Assembly: GCA_023078555.1 (NCBI GenBank) | Contig: CM041197.1 | Span: 2,948,501 to 3,012,500 of the forward strand | Direction: 5' to 3' | Origin: Ulva prolifera | Taxonomy: Eukaryota > Chlorophyta > Ulvophyceae > Ulvales > Ulvaceae | Length of the DNA stretch: 64,000 nt | Shown here: positions 12,393-24,400 of the stretch, one piece after another | Numbering within the stretch: position 1 is the first letter of the stretch | Layout: each line of letters starts with the position of its first letter | Position numbers and translations under genes: made by a program | Notes under the pieces: model-generated | The model's input: the letters and a program-made list of their open reading frames with translations, nothing else | Database searches by the model: none | Told to the model about the DNA's origin: nothing

Positions 12393-13146
12393 TGACATTT
12401 TGCTGACTAGAGGACGCGATGCAGACAGCTGCAGAAACAAACTGGACAGGGCTGAAGGAAATTGTATGCAGAGCTTGCAACATCGAAGCAAAGTACAATC
12501 TCCAGAGGGAATTCGCGCTACAAGATGGAAACGGGCTGGGCCAGCAAACAGCATATGCCGGCAGCGGGTTGGGGAGGTGCCCAGGACAGCACAGCACCGG
12601 GGAGTCCGTGAGGAAGATCAACGTTAGGCTGACATCCGGAAGTCGAAATCACTGGCATGACCACCGCCTCCCGTCCAATTGCACGGTTCATGAAGGAGCA
12701 CTCGCTCCACGTCAGCATGGGCTGCAGCAAGTTTGAACGAAGCAGCACACGCCAGGCACAGTGTAGGCTTTTTAAAAAGAGTTTTTGATGCACAGTCAAG
12801 TCGATGATGTTGGGCACCAAACATGGGGCTGATTTTTTTGTATGTGTACACGGTTCTATTATTGGTCTCACACGGACTGGGCGTCAGGCTTCCGCATACC
12901 GCAGGGATCACAGGGAAAATTGTGCCTCAAGACGTAACACCTTGGACACTATTGAGGGGCTGCGCGGCGTGTATCAGCAAACCGAGTCGCAGGAGCACTG
13001 CCTAGCGCACGCCACGCAGATTACGCCAGGTGTAGAAGCTTGTTGGGCACACAGATTGTTGACAGCGCGGCACAACTCTGCCACCCTTGAGCGCTGGCCT
13101 GGATCGCAAGCGCAGCACCACCCTGCCAGCAGCGCAGAGTCGCTGC
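12393..13146. other. Spacer between CDC16 stop and boron transporter copy 2 start
   Basis: Roughly 750 bp with no exon I can support. Both flanking genes are on the minus strand, so this should hold the CDC16 3' UTR and the promoter of the second transporter. Confidence 0.4.
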
Positions 13147-16100
13147 TTACATCAAGCCAGGGTCGTCGTTTCTGCAGCAGAATTCGCAATGCTCTTTCAG
13201 TGCCCGGGGCAGCAACGCTGCCGTGAAGCTGCAGTCCGACTTGAATGCAAGGGCCTTGTGATACATCTCAATTGCAGCCGCAAGCTTCCCCATCATGTGG
13301 TATGTGAACGCTAGCGCAGCCAGAGTCCCAGGGTCATTCGGCATCAGTCCAAGCGCCTGCACACCACATGGGTTCGTTCTGCACCAACCCAACCTCCCGC
13401 CAGGACTGTGGCGCACACTGTGACAAGACAGACACGTGCCGCCGTGTGGAATGATTGCGAGTGTTGACCTGCTCTACATGATGAGCAGTTGCGAGTTCTG
13501 CAACCCGCAGACAAATTGTCACAACACCAGCGAGGATGGCGGCTCTCGGTGTCGTCCTAAACATCGCGAGTTTCCATGGTAAGCACAGGATGCATCAGCA
13601 GGACAAGGCCAGCAGAAAGCTGGCCTTGAAAGCTAACATTGAACAATGGGCCTGCTACGGTCCATCACACATGGGCCTCGACCACTCACACACAAGTCTT
13701 GAACAAGCAATCCATATTGTGGCTGTGTGGGACAAGGGCGAAGCCGGAGAGGCAGGTAGCACCGCAGGATCCACGCTGAATCACGTACACACACAAACAC
13801 GCACACGCAAGCAACCACCAGCACTCCACACATCATGGCTGTGTGTGGTGGCTGACTCGGGAGAGATACTCGTGCTGTATTTGTTGAGACCCATTGACAC
13901 CCATTTATTGTTCCGCATCGCCAGTCCACAGTCCAACGAGCTGGGCTCACGGCAGGCGGGGGTGCACACCTGGAGGTACGTCCGGACGGCGTCATCAAAC
14001 AGGCCCTGCTTGCGGTACACGTGGCCGAGGTTGACGACGGTCGGCTGCCAGGAGGGCGAGATGCGGTCGGCGGTGAGGAGGTCGAGGGAGCGGCGCAGCC
14101 ACGCGACCGCGCTCTCGTAGTCGCGCTCCTGGTAGAACAGCACCCCGAGCTCGTTGCACACCAGCGGGTCGAGGCTGCAGATGCTGTTCGCCTGCATGCG
14201 ATGGACCCAGACGTGCAGCATGTACACTGTACGTCATACAGGAACAGAGAGACAGTCAGGCAGGTGGTCCGCTGCTACCCCAGCCTGCGTGCACCCTCAG
14301 CGATCTGGTACGACTGGACGACCAGTATGGCCCCTACATTCAGACACATTGCCACGGCACAGTGGCCCCAGAGCCTGACGCTACAAGTGCAACCACATGT
14401 GCTACCGCCGCATCGGGCTCTCACACAGGCAGCTCCTTGAGAGGCCTGTCAGCCACGGACACCATTGCATCTGACTGGCCAGCGTGAGCGATTTGATGCC
14501 AGTGGATGTGGGGGATGGGATGCGGGATGCACGAGACCCCAAAACCCGACTGGGACTTCAGCCCGCAACGCCAGGTATGCATGCACAGGGGGAGCACGCA
14601 GGCGGCACCTGGAGGTACATCTGCTCCGCCAGCATCGGGTTATTCATGTGCTGGTACTCCCGGCCCATGCCGAGGACGGGCTGGTGCAGGCCGGGGAAGA
14701 GGCGCGCGGCGGTGCGGTACGCCGCGAGCGCCTGGTCGCTCTCGTCCTGCGCGGCAAACGCGTGGCCGTACGCGATCCACGCGGGTGCGTGCCGCGGCGC
14801 CAGCTGCGTCGCCTTGCCGAAGAAGCGGCGCGCCGCGTCGTACTGCGCCGTGGCGTAATAGTAGCAGCCGACCGCGTGCCACGCGATGCCGTGGTCGGGG
14901 TAGTCCCGCACGAGCCTGCATGCACCGGGCGATGCATGTGAGGCCGCGTGGCTGAGATGTTGCGCCGCGTATCGCGTGTGCATGTCCGCCATGCATGATA
15001 CGGCCATGGCACGCTCCTTAAACGGCCTCACAAGACGGAATCCAGGTCGCATGGACAGACGGTGCGCTCGTTTGTGATGCGGGTGTTGCAGTCAGGTGTA
15101 GACCTGGGAATTTCCGCATGAGCATGCTCAACATCATGATACAACGCCGCTTGACGAAATCGTGTGGTTCTACAGGGTGCCATGTACAAACTGCCAACAC
15201 TGCCAGCATGCATGTGTCCATTGCATTCTGCCTCACAAGACGGACCTTCCTTGTGAGGAGCACAATCCAAGCGGTACACAGCCGCAGAGGCATCGGGGAC
15301 CCCCATAGGAGCATCCTGGTAGGTGCATGAGAAAGAGGGGGGAGCAGCCGGAGGTGGAGGCTGAGGTCGTACCGATGCCCAAGTTGAAACAAGTCGTTCT
15401 TCTTGCCGAGCTCGACGAGGCAGGCGAGGTACGCGTCCATGCACTCCGTGCACAAGGGGTCGCGCCGCATGACCGTTGTGCATAGTCGATACGCTGCCAG
15501 CGCGTCACCGCGCGTCAGGAGGAGCTCGGCACGTGCGGCATACACGCTCACATCCGACGCCAGCCGCCCCGCGATCGCCATCGCGGTGTCTCGTTGCCGC
15601 CGCTCATGCACGGCCACCGCTGCGTCCTGCACTGCCGCTGCCGTGAAGCACCGAGACACAGCGACGGGTTGACACGGTGATCAGCGACAAGGTAGCCAGC
15701 TCACGACCTCAGGTTGATTGCGTGCAAAGGTTCCTTCTGTCGTTTCGGCACCGTAAAGCAGTGCCAGAATGCTACGCAAGGAAAGGCCACAACACCGCAG
15801 CTGCATTCGCTGCCCTGATCACTTGGAAGACCCGCCCATGACCTATACAACATGTAGAAAATGCGGAACCAGGACCTTTGTGCAACAAACACCGAGCGAG
15901 CAGTGCCAAATTGGCACCACAGGCGCTGCTGACACGAGCCCAGCCAAGGACCCCGGAATTGTGTGGCGTTCGCCACAGCGCCTGCATGTAGCTGAGCTGT
16001 GGCACCCACGCGGGATAGCAGCCAGTGTCTGACGATCGCGGCGGCCTGCATGCTCTCAGGAGAGCGCAGATCTGGCAGGTGTGCTTGGTGATGTGCAGCC

Positions 16101-17822
16101 TGGTGGTGCGGGGAAGTGACGCACCGGGTCGGACGGCCCCATATCCATTGCGGCAGCCCCAAGGGGATCATTCTCCTCTGAAACCCGCCCATCTGTTTCC
16201 CGTGGCAGGCCCTCAAACGAGACTGCCGCAGCTGGCACAGCCGCGCCTCCCGCGCTTCCGTCTGATGACACCGCAGCTACGACGCTGGCGACAGACAGCT
16301 TGTCCTCGTCCCCACCAACGGCGGTGACTGCAGATGACAGTGGCACTGCCGCCGGAGCTGCATTCTGCTTTCCGCTCGGCTGCAGCGGCACCTTGCCCAG
16401 TGTACCATCTGGATCCCGACCCTCCAAGATATCAAGGTTGCGCTCAATCTCATCTTGTCTCTCGTACTGCAATCCATGAATTGTGTTCTCCGCGCTTGCT
16501 CACATCAAGGCATGTGGATATCACACGAGGCAGCAAGCTGTGAGTGCATAGCTAGAACCAATCAGCTCTCCAGGCATCTGCATGGGCCTTTCAACACACA
16601 CATGCACACACAGCAACAAAAAGAGTGCCGATGTTGTGCCATGAGAGACGGCAATCGTGGAAATTCCAGATGCCATCAACGTGTTACTCACCTTCTTGCA
16701 CATTGCGGTGTACAAGAATGTGAGCCATTGGTCTTCCGGATGCACACTGAGGGACGCAATCGCTGACCGCTCCTGTGCACTGGTCAGCATGTGATTCTGC
16801 ATCAATGCTTCGTATGCATCGTAACAGAATGGATCTGCTGATAGGGCTTGCCTGCAAACACACACCACACATGGCGAATCACCTGTGTTCGAATCGCAAT
16901 TGCAGCACCGCAATGCCGTGGCGCACCCATCCACAGCACAGGAATACAATATGACGGCGAACAATCATGCAGATATATCAAACAGCTCATGTGCATGGGG
17001 AGGAGCATCTATCACTTCAGTTGCAGCTGAGGATAAGGCAAGTGCAGGTGGGACCCTTGAGCAGTGGGTACAGTCTGGTGGAGAGCCAATCAGCACCAAT
17101 TCAGTCTTGAAGGAGCCAGGAATGCGTACTTATACCACTGAATGGCTCTGGTGCGGTTCTCTAATGCATCATAGACTCTTCCACGTAAAAGGCAGACCGC
17201 CGAATACATACTTACAGCTACGCCCTGACTGTCTGTGCTCCTTTCCTGCGCACAATTACTCCGCATGAGAGACGTATGCATGTACCTCTGGACGTTAGCC
17301 TAGGCTGCCCATGCCGAACATGGCCTGCTGTAGTTTCCAATGTGATTTGCACACCTTGCACTTGAGCAGTTCTGGTGTGTCCTCCGCCCCAATCACGACT
17401 AAGCATTCCTCCCAATCGCTACATTCTGCGAGGCATAGGGCTGCAAGGTATCTAAACCGCACGTCTTTGTCAAAGAGCTCTTGCTTGTTCAGGACCGACA
17501 GAGCTCGTCGAAATTCCTTGTTCACATAATACGCCTGCGCAACGCAGGTCCCCTTGACAGAGCTGTTGTGAATTTATCACAGTCTAAATCGTTAGCGTTC
17601 GCCGTCGTTTGCCTAACTTTAGCGTGCTTTGAACATCATGTGAGCGTGTCGCACCTGCGCTAAAAGATACACATCATGATGGTTGTTGTTCGACATGCAG
17701 CACAACTTTCCTGCGTAAAATATAGCGCTCTTGTTCATGTGCTTAGAAACACAGTCGGGGATGAGCTTTCGGAGGCGCTCGCAAACGAGCTGTGCCCCAA
17801 CACCATCTCTGTCTCCGTGCAT
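13147..17822 (-). CDS. CDC16: Anaphase-promoting complex subunit 6 (CDC16), TPR protein
   Basis: Scaffold subunit of the APC/C ubiquitin ligase, which drives mitotic exit by targeting cyclins and securin; it supports the complex through TPR helices. Exons in coding order: 17822-17655, 17534-17355, 17224-17130, 16851-16692, 16466-16125, 15626-15373, 14915-14609, 14191-13970, 13356-13147; 1,938 nt, 645 aa. Diagnostic segments are SAIFYAGKL near residue 32, CLLRGRVYDALENRT (~124), DPFCYDAYEALMQNHMLT (~153), ACLVELGKKNDLFQLGHR (~383), AWHAVGCYYY, PAWIAYGHAFA, VVNLGHVYRKQG and AFTYHMMGKLAAAIEMYHKAL near the C-terminus. These follow animal and plant CDC16 in order, as tandem TPRs. Exon 5 encodes an Ala/Ser-rich, probably disordered insertion of about 100 residues. 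The start MHGDRDGVGA is the nearest upstream in-frame Met and avoids a further intron. It is divergent from SEC23. Confidence 0.95.
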
Positions 17823-18417
17823 TTCCAAGATGATCAACACCACATACACCTACTCTTCACGATAAAATTTGCTTGGCAATCGTGTGACAGGCTGAGGAAG
17901 CACGATCTGGCAGAGGCACAGTAGAATTGCGCTGACAATGCAACAACGTTGAGCCACACTTGCAGGCTACCACAGCAAAGGATGCAAGGTCCCGCGTACA
18001 ACTGTGCAATGCAGATTCTACGGGCGTGCAGAGCAAACTTCTATCTCTTTCGTGGTGAATGTAACTGCAGCAATCCGTTCCCATGGCCACGCTGACCTTC
18101 GAAATCGCGTCCTGTCGAGGTATCCATGAACATCCTTCATTCACGAGCACGCGCGCCTCGTCACACATTAGAAGTAGACAAACACCCATTGCAAGTTATT
18201 ATGCCACTGCGCCCAGATAACGTGGGGTGCACCGCTTTGTTTGATGCGAAGAGGCTTATTCTGTGCAATCGCTTGTTACTGCCATTCTTGGCCCGGCATG
18301 CTCGTGGTACATCGCCGTGAGCATGACGACAGATAATGCAGTATGGCGACACATGGATCGTGACTGTAGTTCCTGCGCATACTGAGCCGGCGCGAGGCCG
18401 ATCCGTTGCCAGCAGGC
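17823..18417. promoter_or_regulatory. Bidirectional upstream region between CDC16 and SEC23
   Basis: The two genes diverge from this ~595 bp interval, so it must contain both promoters and 5' UTRs unless non-coding first exons exist. I see no clear TATA box and no conserved coding exon. Confidence 0.5.
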
Positions 18418-21400
18418 ATGACACAGGAATTCACGATGGAGGACGGGGTTAACCTCACATGGCAATACTGCCACAGCACTAAAGCCGCTCACGATGAACT
18501 GCCAGTCCCGTTCAGTGCACTTGTGGAGCTTCTGCGTCCAGTCGAAGGCATGCATGTGTTGCCATACCCGCCTTCGTCCTGTGGCCAATGCAAAAGCGCA
18601 CTCAATTGCTACGCTGAAGTGGACTTCGGAAGGTCATTGTGGACATGTCCCCTCTGGTGCGTTCGCTTGGTGTGATCTGCGCATCGCGATGCCACCGCAC
18701 AGGCCGCTGGGTCGTTTGCGGGTTGGAGCTTCGCAAGTGAACCGGATCGTTCAGACGACGATCCCCGCCCAAAGCATGAAAACATGGCATGCGCTGCAGT
18801 GCCACGCAACAAGCCCTCCCTGCGCATTATCGGGGCATCACGGAGGAGCACTTGCCTGCGGAGCTCTTCCCAGGGGCTTCAGTTGTGGAGCACGAGCTCC
18901 CAGCGTCGTCACAGCAAATGCAGCCCCCTTTGGTGCTGTTCCTGCTGGATATGTGCGTCTCCGAGGAAGATCTCGGAGCGATGAAGGTACTTCCTGACCC
19001 CTTCTAGGCCTGAAAGCCAGCTCACATCTGTCCAGGCATCACCGCTCCTCCAGGGACCCAGCCGACGCTCGTGATCACTCCATATATGTGCATCGGATGC
19101 CAAAAATGCCGCGCCAAACACACGGGTCTGGCCAGTAGCGCAGCAGCTGTAGTGTGGCGTTGAGGGCTGAGTCCATGCAGCAAGCGATCGAGCAAGTGCT
19201 CGCGACGATGCCCGAGACTACTCGGGTCGGCATCATCACGTTCGGATCGATGGTCTACCTTCACGACCTCATGGCCGCCAACATCGCCACCAGCGCTGTC
19301 TTCCGTGGCACCCAGGAGTCCACCAAGAACGACGTCGCCGGCCTCATACGCCGCGGGGGGGTCATGCAGTCCCCCTTCCTAGCCCCCCTCGGGACCTGCT
19401 CCTTCGCAGTCGACGGAGTGCTCGAGGGTCTCACCCCCGAGGCGAATGCACCGGTGCGCCCCTCCCTGCCTCACCTAGTGCTTCTCACACATCCATGTCG
19501 CTGGGTGATGTTTAGGCCACTGAGGCAGGCCACACAGGAGATGCATGCATGGCGTATTGCATGGAGCGGGAGGTGGGGGGGGGGACCTTCGCCTATTGCA
19601 TGTCACACACCCACGTTGTTGGGTGAGCAAGAGCCAGGGGCATGGGCCACGCGGATGATGCTTGCACGGAGCATTGCATTGCATGGAGGGTGGGTGGTCC
19701 GCTGCAGGGGATGCGGCACCAGCGTGCCACCGGCGCGGCGCTGTCGGTCGCCGTCGCGCTGCTGGAGACGTGCGCGCGCGGCGACGGGGGCCACGTGCTG
19801 CTGTTGGCGGGGGGGCCGTGCACGATGGGCCCGGGGCAGATCGTGTCGCGGGACTACGCGGAGGCGCTGCGCACACACAAGGACCTCGAGAAGGGCGCCG
19901 CGAAGTTCTTCGCCCCGGCCGCCGCCTTCTACGACGGCATGGCGCACCGCCTGATCGAGAACGGCCAGGCGCTCGACGTGTTTGCGTCGTGCCTCGACCA
20001 GGTGCGCCCGCGCTGCCGCAGCCGCACGCTGCAGCCGTCCCCCTGAGCTGCCGCTGCGCTTTCCTTTGATTGCGCTGCCGTTGCGCTTCCGTTTGATCGA
20101 GCTGCGGCTGCGCTGCCACGATGCTTCCATTTGAATGCGCTGCCGCACCTGTTGCGTTGCCAGTTGAACACCGGCACGCCGCACCTGCCCCCAGCTCACA
20201 GCTGCCATGCATCCGGTCGCTCATCATGCATGAGTCATCATGCATGACGTCCAGCACTGAATATCTGACGCGGGGTGTGCTCGCTGGACGCTGGGTGATC
20301 AGCGCCAGCGCTGCTGTGCCTACTTCCACAAAGCGTGTGACAGGCCGCGGTGCGCGGGCGGGGCGCAGCATGCTGCGGAGGTGCCATGCGGCGGCGGTGT
20401 GGCTGAGTCGGCTGGGTGTTGCGGTGGGGTGCGGGCCCGCTAAACGAGGTGGCAGCAGCGAGCATGCATGTGCCACTGCGCAGGGAGTGGTGGGTCCACT
20501 GGTGTGAAGAAAGCAGACACACAGAAGCGGCCGGCCGTTGTGTTCGTGGCGTTCACAGGGTTCACCTCCACATGCCGAGGCCTGCGGCGGCCCGCGGACC
20601 GCTCTTGCGCAGTACAGCCCTGCATGCAGTCCTCTGGCTGTGCTGCAGTCCTCGGTGTCGTCAAGGCAAGTCGGCAACATCCACCCCTCAGCCGCTCCCG
20701 CACCAGCCTCCTCCACGAGGCCTGCCGCTGACCTCACGGCTACCCATGCACTGCCAATCGCTTGCATGCCTCCATGCTGGGCCCCGACTCGTTACCCGCC
20801 CCAGCGCCGCGAGGCCAGCAAGCAGCGGGGCCGCTGCAAAGCGGGGTGATTCCTGAACTGTACCTCAAACCTGGACATTGGTAAGTACGATGACCAGGGC
20901 CACATATGATGTGCAGACGGGGCTCACGGAGATGGAGCACCTCGCAGTCTGCACCGGCGGCCTCCTCGTCACTGCCGAGCACTTCGCGCACGAGGCCTTC
21001 CGCGCCTCCTTCTCCACGCTCCTCACCCCACAGCCGCTGCCGCCGCCGCCCGGCGGCGCCCCCGCGCCCCCCGGCGCAGAGGATGTGCTGCCGTGGTGCC
21101 TCAACGCCGCCCTCGAGGTCACGCCGGGCCGGGGGCTCGCGGTCGCCGGCGCGATCGGGCCGCTCGCGTCCCTGGAGCAGCGCGGGGGCGCGATCTCGGA
21201 GCCGGCGATCGGCCTCGGCGCGTCGACGGCGTGGAAGCTCAACGCGGTCGGGCCGGAGACGGCCGCGGCGCTGTTCTTCCGGCCGGTCGCCAAGGGGAAG
21301 GACAAGGCGCCCGCCGGTGGCTCCCCGCTCGTGTTCCAGGCACGGCCACACTGGTTTCTGTTCCGATCCCCACATGCATTGTCCCTGTGCGCGCCGGCCG

Positions 21401-24400
21401 TTGTGTACTACTGCAGAGGGGTGCGCCGGGGGTCTGGCCCAGCAGCACAGCTTTCACGGACCCCTCCTGGTCACCCGTCCATATACAAATCACGTACCTC
21501 CCTGTGCGTGCTGCTGCTGTGAGCCGCGTATGATAAGCTTGCTGTTTCTGGACGTACGCAATGACTCGGAGCGACCCAGCCATTACGCGCGGTGCCGGCC
21601 GGCCCGTGCATCTGTCGCACGTTACGACGCGGATCCTCGCGTGTAGAGTCGGCTCACCTACCAGCACCCCAGCGGCAGCCGGCGGCTACGCGTCGTCACC
21701 AAAGCCACGTACTGGGTCGACCCGACGACGCCCGTCGCGTCGCTCGGCTTCAGCGCGACGACGGCCGTGGTGATGCTCGCGCGGTGGGTCGCATTTGAGG
21801 CGTCCCGCGGCGCCGAGCCTCGCATGCTGTCGTCGTGGCTCGACCGCCAGCTCGTCTCGCTCGCGCAGCGCTGCGCGAAGTTCTCGCCCGGCGAAGCCGG
21901 CAGCGTCGCGCTGCCGTCAGAGTTTGCCGCGATGCCTGAGCTCGTCTTCCACCTGCGCCGCTCCGCCTTCCTCAACGTCTTTGGCAACGCGCCGGACGAG
22001 ACCGTGTTCTACCGCTCGCTGCTCTTCAGGTGTGCGCCTCATGCGTGCCTGCCCTCGCGCGCACGGCGGCTCTGTGAACGAGCACTGCCAGGCCGTTTGT
22101 GTGTCTCGCCGTGTGTTTGGGGGTCTCACCAGTGTTGCTCCACTGGCAGGTGGCCAAGTCTCTGCCATGCAACGGGCCGAGCCCTCGTGATTTGGAGCTA
22201 TGATACGGTGCTCTGCCATGCATAACCTGAGTCATAGATTTCGATTCGGACGTCCGGCGGCCATGTTTTGTGGGCCTCGTGCCACTCCGCGTGTGCGCGG
22301 CAAAGGCGCGTCCAAGTGTATATATGCCTTCACCAGCGCACATCCATTACATCCCCCTTTCAGGGCTCGACTGCCAGGTTCTCAGGTTGTCATCGCCCGC
22401 GGCGCCTGTGCCCGCGTCCCCACTGAGGTGAGCCTCACCGAGCGCAGGCCAAGCAGCCCGATCCACCAGTGCCCCACATGGTAGTAAGCAAATCACGAAA
22501 TCTCGGACCATTGTACACCAGAGCACCTGCACAAACTACAACACCTATAGGGTAGTGGCCCAGTGGTGGAACCAACCTCTCTCTTTCGACTCTAGAGCTG
22601 GACGCATTCCATGGCAGAGCACGAACGCGTACCACACAAGGTCCACATGACCGCACGCCACACCGAGTGGCGGGGGCGCCGTGCAGGGAGGGCCTCGCGG
22701 CGTGCGCGCTCATGGTGCGGCCGCGCGTCCTCAGCTTTGCGTTTGATGCGGAGGAGCCCGTGGAGCTGGCGCTGGACATCGCGGCCGTGCCCGCCGACGC
22801 CGTCGTTGTCTTTGACTCGTGGTTCACCGTCATTGTGCACACAGGTGCCCACGTCGCCTCCTGGGTCAAGCAGGTGCAGCCCCCGCTCCCCCTCCACGCC
22901 CCTTCCCGTCCACCCTCTGCGATGCAATTCACTCTGATCTGATACTTTGCTATGCATTTAAATTCAGCCAAGTAAAGTTTGGGTGTACTTTTCCGTGTCC
23001 TGAAGAGGACATTGCCCACTCTGATTGATCGGGACCACATGCCGGCTCCACACGGGCCCGAGCGCGTGGTATGTCTTTCGCATCTGTTCCGCCAACCCCC
23101 CCTCCCCCTTCGTTTCACAGCTGTGCAGGCTGTTTGGGCGCTCTGCCATGCTATGTTCCATGCTATGTTCCATGCTATGTCCCGAAACTGTGGGAGGTGT
23201 GAGTTCCTTGGTGCCCCGGTAGTGTCTGCCTCCACGTCAGCCCTGCCAGGACGCTGCTCCTAGCACGGCTGCTTGCTGCTTCCAGCTTGTGCCGAGACCG
23301 TCGTTCGCAGCATGTGTGTCGCCAGCATGCTCGCACGTGTCTGAGAGGATGTCTGAGCGGATGGCGCAGAGCTGCTGGCTGCATCATGCATCCCCAGCGC
23401 TCGGTAGCTGCATTGAGTTTTACATGGACACTATCGGAGATGCACTGCACTGCAGAGGGTGTGCAGGGCAATGGCTGCCAGGTTATCACCCAGCACCACG
23501 ACTGCAATTTGTGTTCGCGGCCACGTCGGGCGTCTCTAGCCACCCTGGTCCTCTCACCTGCTTGCCTTACTCTCAGGTATTCAGGCCCCATTCGCTGACT
23601 TCCGCTAGAATGGTTTGTTGCAGCTTCGGCACACGGCGTGCGGTGCATGTGCAAATCCGGTGATCACATCCCGCGCAGGTGTGCTGTGCACAGCACACCT
23701 GTGCGGACGCATGGCACTGAGGCGGATTTCGATCGCAGAGCCGTGGCTCGCTGATCTTGTGGAGGCAGGTAGGCTGCTGCATGTGCTGCTGTGGCAGTGC
23801 AGTGTTGCCAGCACTACGCCACTGACCTGCCCAGCTCTGAATGCCCAGTGGCACCGTTGCCATGCATGCTGTGGTTTCACACACACTCGCGCATTGCCAA
23901 GCAAACATGCTTTTTGGTTAAAACCCTTACAGGCTCCAAATGTGTGTCTAAAACCGGATCGGCTAATTGATAAATGGTTATATTAAATACGATCAGGACC
24001 TGCATCAAGTCCGGGATTGGCGGCCGTGACAGTGCTGGTTGACGTCACGCAATCAGATCAACCAGATCGGCATGAAGTGGCACAAACTGCTGTCTGCCAG
24101 TCCACTGGATTCAGGTCTGCCGCCAGCAGACTACTGTCACATCATGATTGTCCAGGACTCTACTGGAATGTTTATGCACTATCCTTGCAAAGAAAAGAAC
24201 GTGCTCCCCGCAGTCAAAGACCATGATTCCACTTGAGTATGCACTGACCTGGCATACGTACACAATGCAACCTTCCAGCATTGAGTGCGTGCTTGCACTG
24301 TAAAATAAAGCAAATCTGTGGATTCTTGTGACCTCACACCTCCCTTCAGGGTGCCTCACGAATCAACTGCACTGCTTGTGTCCATCACCGTTTTGTCACA

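Noticed and set aside
19475-20767. A 430-codon minus-strand open frame opposite SEC23
   Set aside because: GC-rich antisense shadow of SEC23 exon 4 and intron sequence, with no family similarity.
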